In this document: piece by piece, positions 1-8,518 of the stretch
How positions within the stretch are numbered: the stretch's first letter is position 1
Layout: each line of letters starts with the position of its first letter
Assembly: GCA_034696485.1 (NCBI GenBank)
Contig: JAQIWT010001514.1
Span: 1-10,516, forward strand
DNA: 10,516 nucleotides
Source of the DNA: Isohypsibius dastychi
Taxonomy: Eukaryota > Tardigrada > Eutardigrada > Parachela > Isohypsibiidae
Reading direction: 5' to 3'
Position numbers and translations under genes: made by a program
The notes under the pieces: generated by a model
Databases searched by the model: none
What the model saw: the letters and a program-made list of their open reading frames with translations, nothing else
Told to the model about the DNA's origin: nothing

Positions 1-862
1 AATAATGTTCAGTAAATGACCGTATGGGAACAAGGCTACGAAAACCATTTGAGACAGCAAGATTTGCAGAATGCAGGTCAGGAGCCACATTGGAAACTCA
101 TTGACGCGAGATACAGGCAATCCGAGTTCAGCGTAGTAGTTTGCGATTTCGTAGGGCTTATTGTTAGCCCAATAAACTCCCCAGTTACCCATTTCATTCA
201 TAGCAATCGATGCACAAGATATAATGACTGAGATTGTCGACCATCGTTTCAAAGAAATCAAGGTTGACCGGCGTTCTCCCTCTGTAAGGTGGTTTGCCTA
301 AAAACTGAGGAGATACACCGAAAGTTGATAATCGTTGAATCTTAACGTACAAGTAACTGGTCTGCTTTCTTGATCAGTTGATGCCAGGTTGTCCAGTTGA
401 GTTTCCTGATAGTAATTGTAAGAACAAGTGGTCCCCGTATTGCGTTGAAAAGGTATGTGGCATCAGACATCAATAGCAACAGACCACCTCGGTTGCTGCC
501 TTCCACAAAAATCCGCAGTGCTCTACGGATGAGTAAGGTTAACTGAAGGCATGTGAACAACCATGAGGACACGAGCAGAACAACAGCAAAAAATCGAAGA
601 CAAAACCATTTCAGATTGTTTCGAATCCCTGTTGTTCTTTGGGGAAGGAGGAATCCAGTAACATGCAAGATGCTAGTAGATAGTTTTAAAACTTCTTCCA
701 TCGGACACCGTCGAGTTGGCTAGAAATTCTACTAGGCAGGGTTGAAAACCGAATGAGCCAAGGATCCGTGAATACGAATTCCAGCTGAAGGAAGCCGATA
801 AACAGTTCTCTGTGTTTGATCAACGCTATATTGGACGGGATGGGTGGTCTTTGGGGAATCAT
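1..862 (-). CDS. Gustatory receptor-like 7TM protein, copy A, 3' end beyond the window
   Basis: Likely a ligand-gated chemoreceptor of the arthropod gustatory receptor (GR) family in the plasma membrane. Suggested exons are 862-776, 719-351 and 297-1, continuing past base 1. The introns are 777-720 read in reverse (about 56 bp, donor GTATTC, acceptor TTTCTAG) and 350-298 (53 bp, donor GTACGT, acceptor TTTTTAG), both phase 0. Hydrophobic helices are visible in exon 2 (FFAVVLLVSSWLFTCLQLTL, then the stretch around YLFNAIRGPLVLTITI) and in exon 3 (around WSTISVIISCASIA and LLSQMVFVALFPYGHLL). Exon 3 is open to the window edge. The protein is clearly a paralogue of copy B at 8975-10512, roughly four-fifths identical by eye in exon 2. 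Its N-terminus is uncertain: ATG at 862 gives a phase-consistent first exon, but another ATG at 890 opens a different frame. The GR family call rests on helix layout and on the C-terminus of copy B. Other insect-type chemoreceptor families cannot be excluded without a search. Confidence 0.68.
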
Positions 863-1240
863 AGGCAAACACCGTACACTTAAATTTCATTTCTAAATTA
901 TACCAGCGTATAGTTCAGGGTGACCGGCGCTGAGTCACCTGAAATTCGATCCTTTGCAGAACATATTGGAATTTTCCGATTCATTTGGTCGAGTTTGGTT
1001 GAAATCTTTTCTCATGTCATCAACACCAATAATTGCTAGCAAGCTGCAGCTGTTAGTACGACTGACCGTCGGCTGCTGGAGTTTTGTTCCTCATTGATTG
1101 TCAAATCATCTTCTTCCTTTGTCGCTCATCGGCCTAGTGTTCTCTGGTATCACAACTATAGGCTGTATATTTTCCATTTTCAAATAACTGTTTGGTTCCA
1201 GATATAGTATGTGAGTTTTTTCATGAGTGAAGTGCAACTC
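863..1240. other. Spacer upstream of receptor copy A (left half of the original intergenic region)
   Basis: I see no convincing gene here. This is the 5' flank of receptor copy A and so probably holds its promoter. On the minus strand there is an AT-rich TATAAT-like patch at about 896-903, close to an alternative ATG at 890. Open frames that run through 1106-1405 cross the transposon boundary at 1247 and are not credible as a gene. After removal of the transposon and one target duplication, this spacer joins 8767-8974. Confidence 0.5.
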
Positions 1241-1246
1241 GACGTG
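1241..1246. repeat. Left target site duplication (GACGTG)
   Basis: GACGTG lies directly outside the left transposon end (TGTAGCC...) and is repeated exactly at 8761-8766 directly outside the right end (...GGCTACA). No shorter length fits. The four bases touching the left end are CGTG and those touching the right end are GACG, so only a 6-bp duplication matches on both sides. Confidence 0.88.
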
Positions 1247-1500
1247 TGTAGCCGGCAAAAGTGTTTCCCTGCATCCTGTTACCCAGGGAAACTTTTCGAG
1301 GGTAACTTTTCGAAAAGTTTCCCTCCGTGTTTCCCTTACTCTATTCTTCTTCAGAAATAGAACTACCACTGATTGTATCATACTTCTTAGTGGTTCTTGA
1401 TTCACGTCTTTGACAACTTGGAAGTTGAGTTATTCTGGAAGTTATCGCAGAATAAAATATATATGTTCATTCATATTCATATATATTCATAGTAAAAATT
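1247..1500. repeat. Left terminal inverted repeat
   Basis: This stretch matches the reverse complement of 8519-8760. The outer 90 bp (1247-1336 against 8760-8671) are identical. Further in I count about seven substitutions up to the AT-rich tract near 1455-1490, where the two copies differ by short indels. The match closes at AGTAAAAATT (1491-1500). It contains a 28-bp near-palindrome (1298-1325) and an overlapping half copy (1286-1297), both likely transposase binding sites by analogy. Confidence 0.93.
1298..1325. repeat. 28-bp near-palindrome in the left terminal repeat
   Basis: The core AACTTTTCGAAAAGTT is a perfect 16-bp palindrome. With flanks GAGGGT and TCCCTC it becomes a 28-bp palindrome with a single mismatched pair. 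The same unit lies at 8682-8709 in the right terminal repeat and is the centre of each 54-bp subterminal repeat. Repeated palindromes near transposon ends commonly serve as multimeric transposase binding sites; that role is inferred here. Confidence 0.75.
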
Positions 1501-1614
1501 CATCAACGCTGTAATTTTGGGCCACAATTTGGGCCAGAATTTCGGTTGATAGCTTACCCGATTGTTACGAAAACTGGTTGCTCCAGGGAGAAAATCGATT
1601 AGGAAAGCAGCAAA

Positions 1615-1880
1615 GGCAACTTTCCGAAAAGTTACCATCATTACAACATACGATCGGGAAACAGCGAGGGAAACATTTCTAAAAGTCACCCTCACCATAC
1701 AAAGCGATTGGGAAACAGTGAAGGAAACATTTCTAAAAGTTACCCTCACCATACAAAGCGATTGGGAAACAGTGAAGGAAACATTTCTAAAAGTTACCCT
1801 CACCATACAAAGCGATTGGGAAACAGTGAGGGAAACTTTTCTAAAAGTTACCCTCACTCTACAAAGCGATAGGGATACAA
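1615..1880. repeat. Left subterminal tandem array, 54-bp period, about five units
   Basis: The marker AAAGCG recurs at 1701, 1755, 1809 and 1863, an exact 54-bp period, with a more divergent unit before it (1615-1690). Each unit has a degenerate palindrome (ACATTTCTAAAAGT), the flank GAGGGAAAC or GAAGGAAAC, and a spacer CACCATACAAAGCGATTGG. The array is the reverse complement of the one at 8043-8229. Because 54 is divisible by three, long open frames with an 18-residue repeat appear on both strands. I regard these as by-products of the repeat. Confidence 0.92.
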
Positions 1881-2120
1881 GAAAAATCACTCAGCGAGAG
1901 GCCATCGAACTTTCCACTATCCAAAACCTTTGAGAGCCAGCCCGCATCATCATGATAACAAAATTATTTCACAACAAATAGCTTGGCTCAAGACAGCTTA
2001 TCACGTGAAACTGGAAACTCAAGAACTTGGGCAGCTGAGAGAAAAACAAGGAAGCAGCTTGATCCAACACATGAGGCTTATAACAACGAAGAACCATGCA
2101 AAGACGGAATTTCGTAATTA
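1881..2120. other. Noncoding 3' flank of the element's genes
   Basis: This lies between the left 54-bp array and the stop codon of the protease/PHD gene (TAG at 2123-2121). I see no credible gene. It should contain the transcript's 3' untranslated region and poly(A) site on the minus strand, but I did not find a clean AATAAA in that orientation. Confidence 0.45.
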
Positions 2121-4997
2121 CTAAAAAAACTGAATTATTGGAGCAAATGGGTCATATTCGACCCCGTCGCAGAACGTGCACTTCCAAATATGGGACGCTT
2201 TCTTTGGTCGTGAACTAAGCAAACTTCGAGGCATAGTCGCACATTTCCCGTGGTAGCATCTGCCACAAACACTGCAGGGTGCCCATGTTAGCAAGTAGTT
2301 CTCAGGTGAGACGAATTCGAGGCACACAATACAGCGTTTTGGCGGTTGACTCATGTTCAGGTCTCCTTTGACTGTGCCAGTTGAGAGTTCTTCCCCAGCC
2401 TTGTTGGAATCACCTGCGCAATTGCATGGCTGCTGAAGCACAGTGAAAGATAGAGTAAAGTCTTACCTTGGCCTTGAACCTGCTGTCCAAAAGAAGCTTG
2501 TGTAGTGATAATTTCTTTGGTTTTCAGCGCTGCAAAGAATCTGGCTCGATCGGAAACTAGAAACACTCTATGATCAAGTGGTCTTAGTCAAGATTTCAAA
2601 CTCTCACCTTTAATGATATCCGATGCAGTCGAGGTGTTAGAATCTGGTCTTTCGGCATCAAGACCTAGATAGATCAACAGATTGATCAGTGTATCTTCAG
2701 AACTTAACTCGGTACACCCTACGCAGAGACGAAGTTGCTACAATGAATTCACCCGTGTTCTGCTCGGAATCGACATATTCACCTGTCAGGTTTTTGGGCG
2801 TCCCTTCAATCAAATCTTTGCTCTTGCAATAGCGACATAAACCATGCGATTCTGCGGGCTTTCCATAGGGTGAAATTTTGATCGAGTGTGACCGATAGTA
2901 GCAACTATCAAGATGGTACTTCTTGAAACAGCACGAAGGACTAGTGCATCGATACATTAGGTCAGTTCGCAACGACATCGGCATCCGACAGTCACATGCC
3001 ACATCAAAGGTATCGAACTGTGCAAATGTCAACGACATAGGCAAAGTATCTTCTCTAACAGGAAATGGAGAAAAACTGCGGCCTTCAAGACAACGATGAA
3101 GATGGTCGCGCAGTTTCTATATGAACGGAACAAGACATTAACATCGAAAACAGAGACTGCACACAACTTACAGTCCAGTCAAGACGACATGTCCGCGGAT
3201 CGATTTCGACGGCTAAATTGACCAACGTTGCGATCACAAACACTCCACATATTTTGTGATCAGGCTGGCACTCCACCGGAATCCAGCTGAGACGGCATTT
3301 GTCCTCACGAAATCGAAACACTGCTGCAATTTGGTGCTTCAATTGGTTTTGAAGAACAGAACCGCCACTCATGCTCAGGCTGTCATAGACGTGTACCAGA
3401 TTTGCCGCTTCTTCGTGATGATTCGTGACAACAATGAAATGATTTCCTCCAATAAAGAGCACTTGGGTCTGGCGAATGAAATCTGCTGTTTCCGGAAATT
3501 CTTTTCCTCTCATTTTCCATAACTGCGCTTTGTGGCGAACTCTGTCAGCGCTTTCAGGAACAAGGTCAAACAAAGTAGGAGAGTTCATTCCATTCAGTGT
3601 CGGGAACTGAAATTTGATAAGTTCGCTGCTTTCGGTAATCACAGTGTCATTCAGCATCGCGGTTTTTTTCAGAATTCTGATTTTGTCGCTCAGTGAGAGA
3701 TCTTCACTGACTCCACGAAACCAGTGCACGTTACGGCAAACAAAATCGTCTAAAACAAGTTAAAATCTGAATCACGTGATTTCAAATGATATGCGCTGGA
3801 CTCTCATTCACCTTCGTGCAACTTGATATCTAACACGTTTGCAATTTGGATCCAGGCATCCGAACTGATGAGACTCAGCAGGTCAGTATCGCATTTTGTA
3901 AATCCTATTTGGACTGCATTCGAGTTAGCCTGGGATTTGAACGCAAGGTCTGGCCTTATGGTATCCACCTTAAGTGAACCTCGTGGATCTTGGTTCAACT
4001 CGTCGAGCTTGTTACTTTTCTTTGAATTGAGAATTCGAGTACGAAATGAGCTGATGATATCTCCTCGAAAAACACGACCAAGCATTTCGAGCATGCTTGA
4101 GATTTCTGAGTTGGTCGGGTCCGCGATCAGAGTGCAGGTAGTAGTACTTTCCGCCTTGCAATAACAAATTTTTTCTAGGTTCACTCAAACAACAGGCACA
4201 ATAAATACCTCAGGTTTCGCAAATATCGCGCAACCTCGTATCTTTTGTAGCTCTCGGAGGTGAATCCATTCTGGAACCATAGTTGCGTACAGGTATTCAT
4301 ACGGCGGATCCCAACTGGGCAGTCTTGGAATGTAGTTTGGGGATGATGGGAGCTCGCTGTCAAAAGCTGGTTCACTGAGTAGCCCTGTAGTAAGGCATCG
4401 CTGAACCCAGTTGCGAATTTCGTGAGGATCGAATTTGCAATATCTCGGATCCGATCCTGAAGCGATGACATAGGCGTACAAGATTGCAAACAATCCACAG
4501 CTTGAAGAATCTTTTTGGAGTTGCACTGGAACACACATCAGACGAAGCTCAGTCTCATTCCAACCGTAACATCTCCAAATCTGCAACTTGGACTGCCAGT
4601 TCGGTTTCATTCCCAAACTGTCGTAGTACAGTACGTCTTCCGTTTCCTCCCTCCACGAAGTGACAAAGAAATGATTGACATCATTAAAATGCAACTGTAC
4701 ACATGTTTTATCTTTTTGCATTCCTTGGAACGCAGGGTTCTCAAGCTGTGCTGAATCAAAAAAACCGTAAACATCCTTGAATCTTTCAGCAATGAGTCCG
4801 CACATGGCCCAGGTTACACTTGGACTAATTGGTTCACCGATCCTAAGGTCTTGCAAGTCCTTCTGCAAGATCGTGAAGTTCTTCACAACTCGATCAACAA
4901 GAAGATCACCGAAGCGTTCCACTTTTGATTGCGCCGACGCGAGGGCGTGATGCGACTTCAAACCATCAACTTCCGCTTGTCCCAAGGCTTGCCCAAA
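2121..4997 (-). CDS. Tandem Ulp1-like cysteine proteases with two C-terminal PHD-like fingers
   Basis: Suggested exons are 4997-4209, 4154-3812, 3749-3172, 3116-2783, 2664-2608, 2556-2467 and 2413-2121. All splice phases agree and the stop is TAG at 2123-2121. The first Ulp1-like domain shows His in NHFFVTSW, Asp in YYDSLG, and Gln and Cys in QLQKDSSSCG (Cys codon 4499-4497). The second shows His in GGNHFIVVTN, Asp in VYDSLS, and Gln and Cys in ECQPDHKICG (Cys codon 3249-3247). Both keep the C48-type His-Asp-Gln-x5-Cys set. Each domain is followed by a similar segment (DPRYCKFD and DPRTCRLD), which supports internal duplication. Two C4HC3 fingers follow: CDC/CTSPSC/HLDSC/CRYC at about 3005-2810 and CIVC/CSVC/HGKC/CTFC at about 2360-2150. 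Such domains cleave ubiquitin-like modifiers or polyproteins and bind chromatin; the role here is inferred. No ATG precedes the first domain in its frame, so it probably needs splicing to an upstream exon. Joining exon 5601-5279 to 4997 would make a 1472-residue fusion with the transposase. The 4997 start is one choice; the frame is open back to 5095. Confidence 0.8.
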
Positions 4998-7625
4998 CTT
5001 GCAACAGACTCCAATATACGTGGCTTCGATCGAGATGTGAGCATCAACTGGGGTGCATCCGGGTACTTCACTTTGATGACATTCCCGTTTTCCACCTAGA
5101 AAGCAACAGTTGTCATATTCTGATCATTGCAATCTTGCCAGCAACTGTAGTAACAAGCAAAGCCAAGTACGATAAATCGCCTCCCCCCCCCCACCCGGTG
5201 TCCAATCCTGGAGATACCCCCCCCCCCCTCCCCCCCCCCCTGGGTTCGATTTGGCACATTTTGGGTAACACATCTCACCTTCCTTGAAGCCTGGAGTCGC
5301 AGTGACGGTACTCGTTCAGCCGGTGCGCGTTTGTAGACCTTCCTTGACCGCTTTCGAGCTGCCGCCGTTTCGGTGTCGGGCTGGTCTTCCTCTGTTTCAT
5401 CCTCTTCGTGCTCGGCAGCTGAATCCAGTTTTTTGGGAATCCTGATATTTTCGTTTTTCACGTACAGTTTTGTTTTGCCGTACTGTATCTGAGCGTCACC
5501 CGAACGGACTTTGAGTACTTTCACGAGTCCGACCCATCCGGATTTATCCTTTGCCTTGAACCTGTTCCCATGCTTTCGGTCACGAAACCACACCAGTGTC
5601 CCTATAAACAAATCCCTCAATTTTAAAGAGAAGCATAAATGATTATTCAACGAACCGGGTTCTAGAACTTCTCCTCTGCCGATCTGTCGCTTATCGAAGC
5701 TTTTCTTCTGCCGGTTCTGTTCTTTCTTTATGTTCGATCGAACATCACACTGCAGTAACTCTGCGATACCTGCGTAACGCTCCATCATCAGTGTATTCGC
5801 CGCATCAATCTCTTCTTCGAGGTTTTCGTTCTTCTCGTCGAAAGCATTCACCCATTTGGCTTGGTCATCCTCAGACAAATCCGACAATTCTCGAAATTTG
5901 AATCGGTGAAAAAGTTCATGGGGAGTGTATCCCGTTGTACGTGAAGTTCGGTTTCTGATATCCATCAAGCATTCATTGAGATGACAATCCCATGATCCAC
6001 CCTTCTCCGCAAGTTTCAGCCGAAGTTGTCTGAAAAACAACATACCTCGTTGAATAAGCGAACATCAATGAAAAACCATGTACCTCTGCACTGTGCCATT
6101 CATTCTTTCGCACATTCCATTTGTTCGTGGAGTAAAAGGCGCGGTTGTGGTGTGCTTGATCCCAAGGAGGTGGTTCATGTCAGAAAAGATCTGTGTGACA
6201 AATCTGATGTTGTTTAATTCGATATCCATTTTTTCATGGTAAATACGTACTTCGTTCACGAATTCTCCTCCATTATCGGTGAGGATACGGTCAGGAGATC
6301 CATTGCGGCAATATATTTCGAAAAGTGCAGCTGCGACTGTCTTCGCTTGCTTATTCGGTAGAGCAACAGCTTCCACCCACTTTGTGAGCCAATCAACCAG
6401 TACGAGGACAAATTTGTCACCGTTGGGGGTTTCTTCGAGTGGCCCAAACAAATCCATTCCAACCATTGACCACACCCGACTTGGAATGGCGCACTGCTTC
6501 AGCGTGTCTCGAACCTTCAACAGTCCTCGGCCTTGCTGCTGACAGACTGCACATTGTTTTATCTACATTAGGAATAACTTTAGATGAGAGGCTCACCGCA
6601 ATACTACAATGCAATACAATAGTACTTGACTCACATATAGCTCCGCATCCTCTCGAAGAGACCGCCAGCCAAACTTCCCAGTTATCTTCTCAATCAAGCC
6701 GTCCCTCGCTAGATGACCTCCATTGCTAAAAAAAATAATTCATGTCAGATGATAAAGCAGAAACAGTCGACTTATCATCGAAACTCACACATGAAACTGT
6801 TTCAGGATCTCGTGTCGTTGCTCTTGCGTTTCAACGTACAATCTCTTCTTTCCATCCTTGGTGATGTAGAGTTTTCCTTTATCAACATTAAAGCTCAGAG
6901 CTTGCCTGCCAATTGTCACCCGAGCTGACTTGAACTCTCTTCCCTTGAGTCGGGGGATGTGAGTGTGGTCATTCTGCAAATAATGACGAATCGCCTCGAA
7001 ATCCATCTCATGGCTGTTGATCTGCCTTCCGACAACGGTTGGTAGCCGGTGATTTCTTGACTCACCTATGGAACAAACGCACGATGTTTCAGTTAAATTC
7101 TTCATATTTCGTTTTGTTCGGAACAACTGCTAAAGTTTGCAAAGAAGATCATAGGCGACAAAACCATAGCTTACTGTCGCTTAACTGATCTTCCGCAGAT
7201 GAAGACAGTGTCACAAGTGGTTGTGCTAAACCTCGTTGTTCAGCTAGTTTCTTCACTGTTCCGCACTCCTTTGGTTGTTCTGCAGCTGGATGAAATTCAC
7301 TGGCACTCGGATTCAGAGTGATTGTCGGAGGAGCTTCTCCTTGCTGCGAGCGCTGCAAATCGCCTGTGTTGCTCCAAGGTTGCTCGTTGATATTTGAGAC
7401 ATTGTGATATTGTTGATAGTTATTACAGCTTGGCTGAAGATTCATATTCTCGTTCAGAAAAGGAAGGTATGGTGGTGGAGCAGCTTGCATGGGTACATAA
7501 TTCCATTGTGCGACAGTCTGCGGATAAGGCATCTGGCCGCCGTAAAATCCCGTATGATAAGGCGGATAGTTTGTCATTTGATAAGGATGGAAAAGCTGAG
7601 GTACATTTAGCCACTGGCCAGACAT
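4958..7625 (-). CDS. Gypsy-integrase-like DDE transposase, 690 residues, eight exons
   Basis: Suggested exons are 7625-7175, 7065-6789, 6725-6635, 6562-6251, 6190-6084, 6029-5656, 5601-5279 and 5095-4958. All phases agree and the stop is TGA at 4960-4958. It should cut and join transposon ends in the nucleus. Residues 1-150 are rich in Pro, Tyr and Gln and unlike a typical integrase. Residues about 165-240 form the domain before the finger (HYLQNDHTHIP ... LSFNVDKGKLYI), a divergent form of the YPYY-motif region. The HHCC zinc finger is H242-x4-H247-x29-C277-x2-C280. The catalytic core has D310 (VGMDLFG), D369 (ILTDNGGEF) and E405 (GMCERMN), spaced D-x58-D-x35-E; the x35 spacing is exact for retroviral/gypsy integrases once intron 6250-6191 is removed. 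Residues about 540-590 (GTLVWFRDRKHGNRFK ... SGWVGLVKVL) occupy the GPY/F or SH3-like position, but the GPY/F residues are changed. An acidic then basic tail follows. Introns are 109, 63, 72, 60, 54, 54 and 183 bp. The start is the first ATG of a long open exon; an untranslated 5' exon is possible. Confidence 0.85.
4998..5096 (-). promoter_or_regulatory. Alternative 3' splice sites that would end or extend the transposase
   Basis: The intron beginning at 5278 (donor AAG|GTGAGA, phase 0) can end at TTGCTTTCTAG (5096), giving 45 more codons and a stop at 4960-4958. It can instead end at GTCTGTTGCAAG (4998), which enters the Ulp1 frame, also in phase 0. The second acceptor ends in the same TTGCAAG as the next intron's acceptor (4155). 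Between 5095 and 4958 both frames are open. Which site is used is inference; no transcript evidence is available here. Confidence 0.5.
5183..5240. repeat. Interrupted poly-C tract inside a transposase intron
   Basis: There are C runs of 10 (5183-5192), 12 (5217-5228) and 11 (5230-5240) bases, with a CCC at 5194-5196. On the transcribed strand these are G runs. The tract lies within the 183-bp intron 5278-5096, by far the longest in the gene. G runs in introns can influence splicing and can fold as G-quadruplexes. Homopolymers of this length are also prone to slippage and sequencing error, so the exact counts should not be trusted. Confidence 0.9.
6191..6250 (-). other. Stop-free 60-bp intron within the transposase catalytic core
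   Basis: The donor is GAA|GTACGT and the acceptor is TTTGTCACACAG. The length is divisible by three and it contains no stop in the coding frame, so retention would simply add 20 residues between the second catalytic Asp and the Glu. With the intron removed the spacing is the canonical 35 residues; retained, it would be 55. This strongly supports its being a real intron. Confidence 0.82.
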
Positions 7626-8042
7626 GTTAAAAGAGTTGGCTTTCAGGGTGGAAAAAGAACATAGAAACGCTGAAAAACGGTAGCTAACACAGTGATTCTG
7701 TTGAGCGGAGGTGAAACGACAACAGTGTCGGCAACCTCAAAGGGATTCTTATCTTTCGGTCGAGCCAGCGTACTTATTCAGACTCATGCACGGCACTGAT
7801 GTACTTAATAGTTCACTCAAGGTTGTGATTTTTAAAATAAATTTGCGGCGATTTCCGAACAAAATAGTGACAGTGATTCTTGTATGCTCTGGAATGGAGT
7901 ATCCGGTTGTTGTGCGAGCATGGTGAAAAGTTTTGAATTGTGGGTGCCTGACACTGTATGTGCTCTGACTCAAACCAAATCAATATCAATGCCATCTGTG
8001 GTTGCTGTACCTAAGATGAGAAGCTTTGCAAGGTGTTCATAG
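7626..8042. other. Leader and probable promoter region of the transposase gene
   Basis: This noncoding stretch is upstream of the transposase ATG (7625) and inside the right 54-bp array. Short frames on both strands (for example 7749-7973) show no recognisable domain. It should hold the promoter and 5' untranslated region on the minus strand, but I cannot place a TATA box or start site with confidence. Confidence 0.45.
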
Positions 8043-8229
8043 AGTTCCTCTCGCAGTTTCCCAATCGCTTTGTATGGTGAGGGTAACTTTTCGAAAAGTT
8101 TCCCTCGCTGTTTCCCAATCACTTTGTATTGTGAGGGTAACTTTTCGAAAAGTTTCCCTCACTGTTTCCCAATCACTTGTATGGTGAGGGTAACTTTTCG
8201 AAAAGTTTCCCTCGCTGTTTCCCAATCGT
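8043..8229. repeat. Right subterminal tandem array, 54-bp period, about 3.5 units
   Basis: The marker TTTCCCAATC recurs at 8057, 8111, 8165 and 8218; the last interval is 53 because of one lost T. Each unit holds the palindrome core AACTTTTCGAAAAGTT with GAGGGT and TCCCTC flanks, so each repeats the site found in the terminal repeats. The array is in inverted orientation to that at 1615-1880. The palindromes here are perfect at the core, whereas those on the left are mostly degenerate. Confidence 0.93.
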
Positions 8230-8296
8230 TTATCCCGTGACAGTTACTTGATGGATTTTTATGGTATGATGATTTTTATGGTTTGCAATTTTCAAG

Positions 8297-8357
8297 AGGT
8301 TTCCTTCGTTGATTGTTTCTCAATCGATCTGGTGAAGGAAACTTCGCTAAGTTCTCC
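8297..8357. repeat. Degenerate extra unit of the right subterminal repeat
   Basis: The order GGTTTCCTTCG, then TTTCTCAATCGATCTGG, then TGAAGGAAACTTCGCTAAGTT follows the 54-bp unit (TTTCCCTCG, TTTCCCAATC, GAGGGTAACTTTTCGAAAAGTT) with substitutions and small indels. It looks like an old, decayed unit outside the recently amplified block. The neighbouring 8250-8285 also holds a short repeat, GATTTTTATGGT. Confidence 0.5.
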
Positions 8358-8518
8358 GAAAAATTCCTCGTGTGCCGCCAGTTCCTCATCGCAACCAGGT
8401 GAACTTCTGCGCAAAAGTTTCACTAAATTTGACTATCATGACTCCATTTGAGTATCCAGGAATTTTTAGATTCATTTAGAAACAAACCGCACCTGACCGA
8501 GAAACGTACGCGTTTGTT

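Noticed and set aside
1106-1405. Minus-strand frame of 99 codons next to receptor copy A
   Set aside because: It crosses the transposon boundary at 1247, so most of it is terminal-repeat sequence.
1477-1933. Long open frames on both strands with an 18-residue repeat
   Set aside because: They are translations of the 54-bp noncoding tandem repeat, whose length is divisible by three. Frames are open on both strands and no domain or splice logic supports them.
2414-2433. Alternative acceptor at TGTGCTTCAG for the last protease/PHD exon
   Set aside because: It gives a phase that runs into TGA within a few codons; the acceptor at 2414 keeps the frame into the second PHD-like finger.
5183-5240. 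CRISPR array or structured RNA
   Set aside because: These are only homopolymer runs with no regular repeats and spacers.
5096-5278. Continuation of the integrase through the Gly-rich stretch (GGGEGGGG)
   Set aside because: This is read-through of an intron made of G runs. It ends in a stop at 5096, and a clean GT...AG pair with matching phase removes it.
7394-7630. Plus-strand frames over the first transposase exon
   Set aside because: These are shadows of the Pro/Tyr-rich minus-strand exon, with no recognisable domain.
8037-8225. Open frame with repeated ETFRKVTLTIQSDW on the minus strand
   Set aside because: Same cause: it is the right-hand copy of the 54-bp array and matches the left array in inverted orientation.
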